From contig NC_056765.1 of assembly GCF_018687715.1 (NCBI RefSeq), forward strand, positions 24,976,394-25,040,393: 64,000 nucleotides of DNA, given 5' to 3'. Positions 13,112 to 24,700 of the stretch are shown here, one piece after another (the stretch's first letter is position 1; each line of letters starts with the position of its first letter). Made by a program: the position numbers and the translations under genes. The notes beneath the pieces are model-generated. The model was not told the origin of the DNA and did no database searches. It saw only the letters and a list, made by a program, of their open reading frames with translations. The stretch comes from Carya illinoinensis (lineage: Eukaryota; Streptophyta; Magnoliopsida; Fagales; Juglandaceae).

Positions 13112-14974
13112 GAGCATTCTCATCCGGTTCCCCATATTGAATAAGACAATAAATGTGGGTCAGAATGATGTAAATATTGACAACATGCGTAATCAAGAAG
13201 TCCAACATCGAATGACTGCAAAACCTCACCCGAACCCCGATTGTAGTTTATGGAGAGTAACACAAACTGCAACTTGGCCTATTCGAGTAACGATTACCCC
13301 GCCATATCGATAGGGCCCCAATTACACTTCTGAATTAACCCCATCATCACATCCTAATTATATTCCCCCCTCCCCTGAATGACACGAAACACTGCAAATG
13401 ACCAAACAACAATTAAGAAATTACTCAATGACCAACAAATGGTAATATTATAGTTAAGGAACAGCAAAGTGACAAAAGGTTAGACCAATGAATATGTGAT
13501 TAGACCAACTCATCAAGTTCCATTTTGATAAAAGAATCTATTCTTGAAAACCTTGTTATGAGGCAGTGCACACATTATTGATACTAACAACCAATGTGTT
13601 ATACTAGTTTCAAACCATATTGAAGTATTTTATAAAATATTAAATGGCTTATCGGCAAAATAATACCAACTAAAAAGTACAAAAAAATATCCCTACACAA
13701 TAGTATATGGGCCTTTCATTAAATCATAGATATGGAAGATCATTCAAAAGAATTTTCTGCCTCTTTCAATGTCTATACATCACAGTACATAACAGATTTT
13801 TTTTAATAACCGAACAAGTTACAGTTTTGGGAATGGGACCTGTAACAGAAATCAGTCTCATGGCCATCAATGGTGGCAATCCACCAAAATAATACCAATG
13901 AAAGGGGACAAAATGAGAACAACAAAAATGAAAACAATAAAAGAAGTGAAAAATTCCAACCAAGAAACAATTATGGGCCCACGAGGGAGCCTCACAGAAG
14001 ATCTGTCCTAGCAATAGCTGATGATCTATCTTTGTACATTTACAATAAAATGAGAAATATGCAAAATAGAAATCAGGCAAGACTCCCGTGGTAATAGCTG
14101 ACAATTGTGGCATTTTCTCAACCAAAAAAGCATTGACAGTTTATGGAAAAGTAACTACAAATTCTACATAACGGTGTTCTAAAAATTTATGCATATTGAA
14201 AATAATTGAAACAACAATCAGAAAAGTCCCAAACAGATTTCTTATAATTTCTCACAATCTCACAATTACAGAGATACCAAAATCCAAACAATCGAAAATG
14301 CACAGAGATACCAAAATAACAACCGAATAGATTTCGCAAGGTATTCAAATGCAATAAGTGAACAATAATACGATTAAAATAGAGAGCATAAAGATTTCCA
14401 TCAAATAAATCTCCAAAACATCAGAAATCATGATGCAAGGATTCGGACCAAGGATAAAGGAATTCAGCCAAATCCAAAAAATCCCAAATCTTCAACTATC
14501 AATCGAGATTCATACTTGTGAAAGAATATTTAGTCCAAGATCTAGCTCGGCCGTTAATTTTTCAATTCGAAAAAGATCCCTCAAAAACTTGAGAAGAAGA
14601 GAAATCGGTCATGGCGTCGTGGCCAATCTCAATGAAAAATCCTAAATAGAGAACCAGATAAACAATCAACAGAAATCACAAAGATTTTAAACGGAAACTT
14701 ACAAGCTTGGAGAGCTTTCGTACCGATGGAGATGCGAACAGAAAAAGGGGGGCCAACCGACGGAGAAGAAGATGCGGGAGAAGGGGAAACTGATTGGGGT
14801 TTGTTGGGGATGGGGACGTACAATAAAATTGCAAATATGGGAAAACCCTATACAGATCGTAAACGGCAACCACATAATAAGGAATCGGATGCAGTGGGGT
14901 TTTTGGGTTAAACCCTAAAATTTTTCCTAAATTTTGAGGATAGGGGAGATATGAGAAACTTGACGGGGGTGCTC
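13112..14974. mobile_element. Possible second PIF/Tourist unit inside the Harbinger element
   Basis: GAGCATTCTCATCCGG at 13112 is nearly identical to the element's left end at 9165, is in the same orientation, and is preceded by TAA (13109-13111). The only right-type end seen downstream is at 14974. The segment could be a non-autonomous copy of 1.86 kb, with the coding element truncated on its right, or a tandem fusion. The interior has no recognisable gene; small frames at 13707-14125 and 14430-14911 show no domain. Confidence 0.45.
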
Positions 14975-14977
14975 TAA

Positions 14978-15389
14978 TGTGTTTTTATTAAAAGAAAAGA
15001 AATTTTTCATCCATAAAATGAATTTCATTGAAGTAATTTTATAAATTAATGTAAGTTAATGTGATATGTAAAATTATAAAAGAAATAAACTGGATTTAAC
15101 AATTTATAAGTTTATTTTAAAAAAATATTTTAGATACGGATAAATTATACAAAAATAATCTCGAAATAATTTCACGTAGTTTGCAGTGTTAGTTGATGAA
15201 ATGCAAATTAACGACGTACCAAACTTTCCAGTGGGAGCGACTCACACTGTAAACAAACTCTCTTACTCTCCGTAGTCTCCGACGGCCGCTTCTCCCTGTT
15301 CTCTACGTCCTCAGATGCGAATATATTCGTGCTGATCTACCATAATCCCCCAGACCCTAGATCCCTATCCAGTTCCCTTCCCAAAAGGA
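14978..15389 (+). promoter_or_regulatory. Upstream region of nicalin
   Basis: The 412 bases between the Harbinger right flank and the start codon. The distal part is AT-rich; about 15235-15385 is pyrimidine-rich (CTCTCTTACTCTCC type), as plant 5' UTRs often are. I do not see an unambiguous TATA box at a fitting distance. The proximal promoter of this gene is therefore bounded by a transposon end. Confidence 0.45.
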
Positions 15390-15707
15390 ATGGCTCCACG
15401 GAAAGCTGGAGAGCGCGACATGCTGGAGTCCTTTTACTCTGTAATCGCCCTCGTCTTCATTCTTGTAGCCTGCGTCGAGCTCTGCGACGCCGCCACCGTC
15501 GTCGATGTCTACCGTCTTATCCAGTACGATATCTCCGGCGTCCCATTCGGATCTCGCCTCGCCGCCCTAAACCACCACGCCGGCTCTCTTCAATTCGCTC
15601 CCGGCGCCGATCTCTCCCGCACGGTCGTCATCATCCCCGTCCGCGAGCTCAACATGTCCTTCGTCAAAGGTACGCGGTCGTTTTAAACTTTAATTTGATA
15701 TCAGGAG

Positions 15708-15744
<37 letters not shown>

Positions 15745-18700
15745 TACATCCTGACTTGGCATCTTCGGTGTATGATATGAGGACTAATTGCTAATTTGCT
15801 AGCATATGGAATCAAACTTTTTAGAAACGCTTTATATTTTCTGAATGCTTGGGTGAACCTCATCTGTTTGGCGTATCATATTTCTCTATCTGGCGAAAAT
15901 TTAGAAACACGAGGGAGATTCTTTCTGGAAAATACATACGAGTTTAAGTCAACTCGTCTAATTGTCCATTCTGATTTTATTCGGAAAATTGAAATGCTAG
16001 AAATGGTCAAACTATTTTGTTCCTCCAAGAGAGGTTCTCTCCGTAAAAATAAATATTTGCATTTTAGGTGGGGGTGTGTTTGCTAGCCTTGTAAACTACT
16101 TAATGCTTCTGCCGTAAGCGATTATGGTAAGTTTATCATGACATTAAGATGTGATGTTAAGCAAGATAACTGGGGAAGACATGACATGTGCCCTAACACT
16201 GCGCCATCAGATGTTTGGAATATTTGGATTTTTAGCACAACAAGGTAAAACTCAGTGTTCCCCCCCCGCCCCCCCCCCCCCAAATTGCGTTTTGTCTCAA
16301 GTTAGTTACTTCGTCACATGCAAAAACTCAATAGATTGCATAAGCACTAACCTACCACTAACGCTGCCATGCCTCATTGATATGATAGCTGGATTTTAAA
16401 TCCTGACCTTACCATGCCACATCGGTGCAATTACAGGATTTTAGATATTGACTTTCTGGTGTAAGGTCATAGATAAACCTGCTGCTCAATTGAAAAAAAA
16501 AAAAGTGTTCTGAAGATTAAAAAAGAAATGTCAATACGAAGACACCAACAGGCAATGGTTTGCCACAACATGCTGAGGTAGTATAATCTTGTTGAGCATG
16601 CATGCGTCCTATAGTTTATAATACCAATAAGTAATAAAATGGCCACACCTTCAAATATACCATTCAAATATACTGCAGATCAAATATGAAGCCGGAGCTT
16701 TTAACTTTTTTAAACCATTGATTAGCTTTTCTCTTGCTTCAAGCTGTGTTCTCATGTGTGTTTTCTGATATCTCATGTTAAAATTGATTAGTTATGTCAA
16801 TTTGGCTTGCTGCTAAATTTGAATATTTACTACCTTTTGTCTTTCCTGATCAAGATTGTAACTTTTTATGACCATATCACAGAATATATAGTTCAAAGAC
16901 AGCCTCTGGGGGGCTTATTGTTTTTGCTTCCCCAGATGTTTAATTTTGATAATAGAGATGGCATGGGGATTTATCATCAGAATCATGGAAAAGAGCTGTT
17001 GCGCAATGTTATGGTAGAACTCGAGCAGTTACTTATACATGCCAACATTCCTGTAAGTGGAATCAATAGTCCTTATTTAAACATGGGATCACCGTTGCTG
17101 CTGTTTATTTCTTGCATCTCTCATTAATGGTTTTTGACTTCTATATATTTTAAATTTTGCCCTTGAGCAGTTACTTATACATGCCAACAATCCTTTAAGT
17201 GGAACTAATAGTTCTTTTTTAATCAAAAGATCACTTTTTCTGCTGTTTATTTCTTGCATCTCTCATTTAATGATTCGTGATTTCTATATATTTAAACTTT
17301 TCCCTCGTCAGTGTTGTATTATTTGGTTCTTTATCTTTATTTCTTATGAATTTTTTGTGTTCAACCCTTCCTTTTTGTTCCTTTTGGTGTTTGAGCCCTT
17401 AATCTATCTTGGCCGTTGAACTCCTTCATTCACTTAATACTTTGGCTTGGTGTTTCTTTCAGTACTTGGGGGAGAATTTTTACACTAACTTTATTGAGGT
17501 TTTTACTGCTCAATAATTTTTTGTTTAGATATTTCTTTCATTTTCTTGGTGGTTGAAACCTTAATCCAACTTGTCAATCAATAATTGTTCGCCCACAAAA
17601 CAAGCGCTTGAATTGTCCTTTACTCATTGAAGAAGTCCAAAATTGACGCTAGCCCAAAGCACCCATGATACAAATATTTTAAATTTGACATTCTCAAAAT
17701 GTTATTTTATTGAGTTCTCTGTTACTTAAGATTTTTTTTATGTTTATCATTTTATTTATCTTTGTTTTTTTTTTTGGTAGAAACCTTAATCCTTGTTTTA
17801 TTGAGTTCTCTCATCAGTCATTCATGTTTCTCAAAATTCTATTAATTCTTTCCCTTCAAATCCACCAAATGAGACAAGTAGGAACAATTTAATTTTCACA
17901 TTGTTGCAATTGTGGGTTGCTATAAAAAGATCTACTATTCTTTTAGAGATGGCCTAGGCCAAGCCAATGTGAATGAAGACGACACTTCACAAAGTAGTAT
18001 GATAAGTTTGTCAAAACTTGTATGATAAGTTTTTTAAATTGGCTGAGTTGGGCACAAGAAAAGGAAAGGGTATCATTGCAATTCCTGAAGGTAGAAATGG
18101 AAGTGGATAGGAAGTTTTTGTGAGGAAGGTAAGAGATCTTGTTGGTTCAAATTCCTTTGTTATTGTTTCTGAAAACTGAGGTGATTTTAACAATGGTGCT
18201 GTTTATAAGGCTCCTAAAGGAAAAGAGGTGAGAAAGGCCAATTCTCATAGAGGGGCTTCCTCTTCCCATGAAGCTCTAGCTTTGATGGTTCCAGTGTAGG
18301 ATATCCCTGGTCCCAGCAAAGTTGCTGGAAAAGTTAATATTAGGCATAACGAGGTAGTGATGACTGCAAGAAATAAGGAGGAAGGTTTGAAGGAAGTGAG
18401 TAGTACGAAGCCTCCTATGGTTGGGGTCAACTGTTGGGAAGGGTCACTATGGCACGTTCGGGCAGAGCTCCTAGGGTGGAAGGTGAAGATGGACTCACTA
18501 TTGAAGATTGTTGTAGATGATGGATTGGGCCTTATTTTAGGCTTAGGCTTTGTTTATAAAGATCTTATTGAAGTTTTTGCCAAGAAGGGGGAAGGGGGGA
18601 TGGATGGGTCTAAGGGCTCTAATTCTAATATAGGAAATGAGCCAGATAGAGGCCCACTTAAGAAGCCTGTTTTTTAGAAAGTCATCAACAGTGCCGAGCT

Positions 18701-21700
18701 TCAGAGCAAAATAAACTCGAGGATGGAGAAGCTTTAGCCCATGCTCGCAGTGGCTCCGACGGTTGGTCTGTCTTCACAGAATAGGTCGACGACAATGGGT
18801 GAATCTTTCAGGCGTACTGTGGTGGTGAGTTCCGATGCGGTTATTTTGGAAAATTGACCTTCTCATATCATGACGTCATCTACGAATCATGCCATTCAAG
18901 TGGCGACGCCGATGAATGTTCTTTCTTCACAGAAGAGGTCGACGATGTTCCCCTTGGAAGCAATACGATGATTGGTTTGTCTCAGAAGAACCCACAAACT
19001 AATTCAAATCCTTCTTAGGGCCAGTTTGGTGATGTAGTTAGGTCCAAATCCCTAACGGCTACGGAGGAAAAGAATGTTACTCAGAAGGATGCGACAGAAA
19101 CTAGAGATTCTTTATGGGGCTCTATGGGGTTGAGATCCTACTTGATTGACAAGAATGAGGCATTTTCCTTAGGTTTAGTGCCAAGAAAGGAAAGGAAGAA
19201 GATGTCAGTTGTGAGGGGTTGAGGGGGGTCTAGAAGTTTGTCTCTGTGGTTCCTTGTACTCAGTTTGATCTCTCTAATTTACAAATGGTGATTGGCGGAG
19301 GTGAAGGCTCTATTTTTGGTGAATTGGGTGAGCTGTTTGTTTAAGATGAAGACGAAGATTCTGATCATGTTCCTCTTGTGTTCTATTAATCCTGGTATCA
19401 AATGGTCATAATTCTTCTGACTAGGTGGTGAGGAAGGTGGAAGAAATCAGGAATTGTGTGGGGATTTCTTGTGATGGATTTGAGGAACAATTTAGAGCTC
19501 TTCTCACAGCCATTGAGGCTAGTCGACCTGCTCTGGCCATATTAGCTACCAAAAAGGAAAGGGAGTTGAAAAAGTTGGAGTGTACTATCAACTATAACAC
19601 CAGGGAAGGGAGTGCCTTTAGAAATAAAGGCAAGGAGAGGGCTGTCAATGGCAAAGTTTTGAATATAGTACCGGAGGCCATACTGGTCAAGGCACTGGAA
19701 CGAAATATTTCGGTGTCGGTACCATTTCGTATACCGTTTCGGAATAGTCGATATATGAATAAATTATATATATAAATTATATTCCAAAATAATAGTCTAT
19801 ATATGAATAAATTATATATAAATATATATATATATAATTTATAAATAGTCTGGTCTGAATTGAGGGTCAAAAAATGAGTTTGCAGTTTGAAGAAATGAAA
19901 AAAGAAGAAGTAAAGGCCGAAATATAAGTCCGTACATGTTGAAATATCGGCCGGTATTTGGGGCGGTACGAAATAGATGTAATATCTGTATCGGACCAGT
20001 GGCCAGTACAGAATATACTGGCCATACTGGCCAGTACGGTACGGTATTTAAAACACTGGTCAATGGTTTCACATGAAACCCAAGATTATCTCTTGGAATG
20101 TTCTGGGGCTAAATGACTCTAGGAAACACCTCTGTGTGAAAAATATGGTTAGTCAGTGGAAGGCAGATGTTATCTATTTTCAAGAAACTAAATTGAAGTT
20201 TGTTAATCAATCGGTAGTTAATAGCTTATCGAGCTGTTGCTGGGGGGGTTGGATTGAGTTAGTCTTTAATGGAGCCTCAAGAGGTATCATTATTATGTGG
20301 GATACAAGGGCTGTGGAATTAGTAGATCATTATGTGGGAAATTATTTAGTGGCATGTGATTTTAAGAATGTGGATGGTGGAATTGAATGGGCGTTTGCTG
20401 GAGTATATGGGCCAAAATTTGGACTCTAGAAGGAGCATTTTGTGGGACGAAATGGTGGGTCTTTGTTGTTGGTGGGTTATTCCTTGGTGCTTCAGTGGGG
20501 ATTTCAATGTTACTCGGTTTCCTTATGAAAGAGGTGGGGATTATCAGATTGCTAAAGCTATGTCAGATTTTTCAGATATAATTTCTGAGCTACAATTGAT
20601 TGATTTTCCTATGGTGGGAGGGGAATTCTTGTGGTCAAATGGAAGAGCATGGTCCTGGTTGGACAGATTTTGATTTGGGCTTCTTGGGAGGCCTTATTTC
20701 CGAAAGTGAGGCAGAAAATGTTGCAGAAAATTGTTTCTGACCACTATCCTATCTTTTTGGACTGTGGGGCATTGTAAGTGGGAGAAAATATTTTAAATTT
20801 GAAAATATGTGTTGAAGGAGGAGGACTTGGTTGAAAGGGTTAGGAGGTGGTGGGTCTCTTATAATATTTCTAGCAGTCCAAACTTTGTTCTAGCGGGCAA
20901 ACTTAAAGCACTTAAACAAGAATTGAAGAGTCAAAATGCGGAGAGTTTTGGTAATGTAGTAAATAAAAGACAACAACTCATGGAACAGTTGCAAATTCTA
21001 GAAGATAAGGAGAAGAAAAAAAACGGTGAATGCAGAAATTGAAAAGCTTTCTCTTATGGAGGAAATATTATGGAGGCGAAAATCCCGGATTCTTTGGTTG
21101 AAGGAAGGTGATAATTGTATGAAATTCTTTCATAAAATGGCAAACTCTCATATTAGATTCAATGCTATTGAAGTTCTTCATGATGGGGAGAATGTTCTTA
21201 CTGATATTGGGGAGATTGAAGATCACATTGTGAGTTATTATGAGAAGCTTTTTATGGAAGAACATTCATGGAGACCAAAGTTAGATGGGCTGGTGTTTGA
21301 GTCCATTGATCAAATGAGTGCAGATTGGTTGGAGCAAACTTTTGAGGAAGAAGAAGTTCTTGATCTGGTTAAAGGTATGGCGAAGGACAAGGCACGGGGC
21401 CCGGATGGTTTTTCCATGGCCTTTTTCCAAGCATGTTGGGGCATCGTGAAGGATGACATTATGAACTTTGTTGGTGAATTCCACTCATTCCTGAAATTTG
21501 AGAAGAGTCTTAATAGTGCATTCATTTATGGCATTCCTAAAAAGGCAGGTGCAGTGGAGATGAAGGATTTTTGCCCTTTTAGCTTGGTAAATGGGGTGTA
21601 CAAAATCATTGCCTAAGTGTTAGCAAATCGTATTAGTATGGTTATGGACAAGATTATATCAAAATCTCAGAATGCATTTGTGAGCAGAAGACAAATTCTT

Positions 21701-24700
21701 GACTCAGTTCTAATTGCAAATGAATGCTTGGGAAGTAGAATAAGAATGGGTAAATCTGGAGTTTTAGTTAAATTGGACATGGAAAAGGCTTTTGACCATG
21801 TCAATTGGGATTTTCTTCTATACTTAATTGGGAGTTTTGGTTTTGGTGAGAAGTGGCATTCATGGATTAAACATTGTAGTTTGACAGCCAGATTTTTGAT
21901 ATTAGTAAATGGCAATCCGGCTGGCTTTTTTAATAGCTCTTGGGGTTTGAGGCAAGTAGACCCCCTATCTCATTTTCTATTTGTAATAGTGATGGATGCA
22001 TTGAGTTGTATGCTTGAGGCGGCTGTCGAAGGAAGGTTTATGTTGGGATTTGTGGTGGGTGATGAGACATGGGATAGTATTTCAGTATTACATTTGCTTT
22101 TCGTAGACGACACTTTGATTCTATGAGATAACAATCAGGATTACTTTCGAGTATCGATAGCATTACTGTTATGCTTTGAAGCTGTTTCTGGTTTGAGAAT
22201 TAATCTTTCCAAGTCTGAAATTGTTCCAGTGGGTATGGTCAGGAATATTTTGGATATGGCCAATATTTTGGGATGTAAGGTAGCTTCGTTACCTATGAGA
22301 TACCTTGGACTACCTTTGGGTGCCTCTTACAAATCAGTTTCTATTTGGGATGGGGTGATTGAGAAGATTAGGAGGAGGTTAGCTGGCTGGAAAAAATTAT
22401 ATTTCGCTTGAGAAAGTTTTAACTACCGATAATTTGAGGAAAAGGGGCTTTTATGTGATGGACTGGTGCACCATGTGTAAAAATGATGGTGAATCCGTCA
22501 ACCACTTGTTTCTACATTGTGAAATGGCAATGGCTTTGTGGAGTGAGTTATTCATCAAAGTAGGCATCGTTTGGGTCATGCCTTTTCAAGTGGTGGATTT
22601 TTTGGTTTGCTGGCAAGGAGCAGCTGGAAGTAGGCGGAGTATAGAGGAGTGGAGAATGATCCCCCTGTGCTTATTCTGGTGTCTATGGCTTGAGAGAAAT
22701 GGGAGGTGTTTTGAAGATCGTGAACGCACAAGGATGGAACTTAGGGACTTTTTCTTCAACACTTTAAACTTTTGGGCGAATAATCTTTTAAGGGATATCA
22801 ACTTTTGTAATGTTTTTCTTTAGTTCTGTTTCTGTTTTAGATTGTACTTAGGTTTATTCTCTTGTATACTACCCGTGTACTTGGGCAATGCCTATTTACT
22901 ATGAATAAAATCCATATTATCTATAAAAAAAAAGGTGGAAGAGTTACCTTGATCAAGAGCACATTGACTAATCTTCCTACGCATTTCCTCTCTTTCTTTC
23001 CTTTACCAGTTGGGGCTGCTAAAAGTATTGAGAGGACTTATAGGAATTTTCTGTGGGATGGTAATGGGGAGGAGAGAAAGTTTCATTTGGTGAGTTGGAA
23101 AAAGGTTGGTCTTCCAGTTTCTTCTGGAGGGTTGGGAGTGCAAAATTTAGGACTTTTCAACAGAGCTCTACTTGGGAAATGGCTTTGGAGATTCCATAAC
23201 GAGAGCAATGCATTTTGTAGAACTATTGTGAATGTTAAATATATGAGATGAAGCTTGATCAGAGAACAGGGAGGACAATCTATAGTTAATTCAAGATTTT
23301 CAGCGAGTTCTTTTTATAAGGTGTTAACCAGTCATGGGGTCAAAGACTATCCCTGGAAAAGTATTTGGAGAGCCAAGGTGCCTAGTAAGGTTGCTTTTTT
23401 CTGCTGGTTGGTGTCTCTTGGGAAAATATTAACTACAGACAATTTGAGGAAGAGAGGTTTTCAGATGGTTGAATGGTGTTTTTTGTGTAAGAAGGATGGT
23501 GAATCTATTGACTATCTTTTTCTCCATTGTGAGGTGGTGACATTGTTGTGGAATGAGATTTTGCGAGGATTGGCATTTTATGGGTGATGGCAATGCATGT
23601 CGTAGATTTCTTTGCTTGCTAGCAAGGTATCAAGGGGAGTGTTGAAGATGATCCCCCTGTACTTACTTTGGTGTTTATGGTTAGAGAGGAATGGGAGGTG
23701 CTTTGATAATTGTGCACGTTCTATAGGAGAACTTGGGGAGTTTTTTTCTTAGTACTCTTAAGGATGCGTTTGGATGTTAAGTTGAATTGAGCTGAGTTGA
23801 GTTCTTTATGAATAGTAATAAGTTGAGTAGGTAGAGTGAGTTATGTGTGGTCCATCTAAAATGAGTTTAAATGTGTTTGGATGTGAAGATGAGTTTAATA
23901 CTATTTATGAAAAATTGGAAAAGGTTGTGAGTCCCACGTATAAAGATGTGTTGAGTTAAAAAAGGTTGTGAATCCCATATGTAAGAAGGTTTTGAGTTGA
24001 AATAAGTTTAGAAATTTGAGAGTTGGTTGTTTGGATGTTAAACTCAGCTTAAAATTAGAGTGAACTGAGTTGATCTCAATTGAATCTTGCAACCAAACGG
24101 GGCCCTCGCTTTTGGGTGAAGAATCTTGTAAGGAATGGGAATGATTGTAATGTTTTGCTTTAGTTATATTTTGTTTTAGCTAATAATTAGGTGTTCTCAT
24201 TTGTATACATCCTTTGTACTTGGGGTTTGCCTATTGACTTGGAATAAAATTTCTCTCATTAACCATCACAAAAAAAAAAAGGATGAAGGTATGCTGAGCA
24301 ATTTTATGGGGAGCATTGGGTATCCGAAACTTGCTTGTGTTCCATCAGCTTTTACTTGAGAAATGGTTGTGGCAATATCTGCTTGAGAGGGAAGTTCTAT
24401 GGAAAGCTGTAGTGGATTCCAAGTATGGTGGTGCTCTAATGAGGTAAACAGTCCACATGGGTTAGCGTTGTGAAAAATATCTGAAGAGGATAGGTGACCC
24501 ATACTAGATACACTATAGATTTGAGATGAGAGATGGCATGAAAATAAAATTTTGGAATGAAATATGGTGTGGTGAGAGAGCCCTTAAATAAAGTTTTCTA
24601 GCAGTCTTTAGGATTCTGAAAATGTAGGAGGCATTAGTTGCTGATCTATTGGCACTTTGCAATGAATCCCCACAATGGAATGCCAATTTCCTCAGAGCGG

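Larger units (their letters stand above)
9165..14974. mobile_element. PIF/Harbinger DNA transposon with TIRs and TAA target duplication
   Basis: The left end starts GAGCATCCTCATCCGG at 9165. The right end, read on the other strand from 14974, starts GAGCACCCCCGTCAAG, agreeing at 11 of 16 positions, mostly transition differences. Both ends are flanked directly by TAA (9162-9164 and 14975-14977), the 3-bp TTA/TAA target duplication typical of PIF/Harbinger. It carries both genes of an autonomous member: a DDE transposase on the plus strand and a Myb/SANT-like partner on the minus strand, arranged convergently. The transposase has nonsense codons, so the copy should be non-autonomous. A second left-type end at 13112 lies inside, so the right part may be a nested or fused second element. 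The right end sits about 415 bases upstream of the nicalin start codon. Confidence 0.85.
18011..24279 (+). mobile_element. L1-type LINE, near full length, degraded, in nicalin intron 2
   Basis: The longest LINE of the window. An ORF1-like stretch is recognisable near 18060 ([10 protein letters not shown], a word common in plant L1 ORF1), followed by much-decayed sequence to about 19640. ORF2 follows, with endonuclease, reverse transcriptase and a C-terminal zf-RVT region, then a 3' tail reading roughly 'TTTGTATACATCC..GTACTTGGGG', an AATAAAA-type signal and a poly(A) of about 10 at 24270-24279. It has been hit by three later insertions: a hAT MITE (19652-20058), a truncated LINE (about 22405-22931) and a MITE (23761-24105). 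The left end is uncertain and may lie up to about 100 bases further left. Confidence 0.8.

Noticed and set aside
12891..13313. 140-codon frame inside the Harbinger element
   Set aside because: No recognisable domain, and the internal TIR at 13112 runs through it; likely a chance frame.
15329..15754. 141-codon frame overlapping nicalin exon 1
   Set aside because: It is another frame of the G+C-rich exon 1, ends in the CA repeat read as Thr-His, and has no domain; nicalin in the other frame is clear.
22193..22411. Separate small gene downstream of the RT frame
   Set aside because: It is in the same frame as 21026-22126 and encodes RT motifs ([10 protein letters not shown]); it is split only by a TGA.
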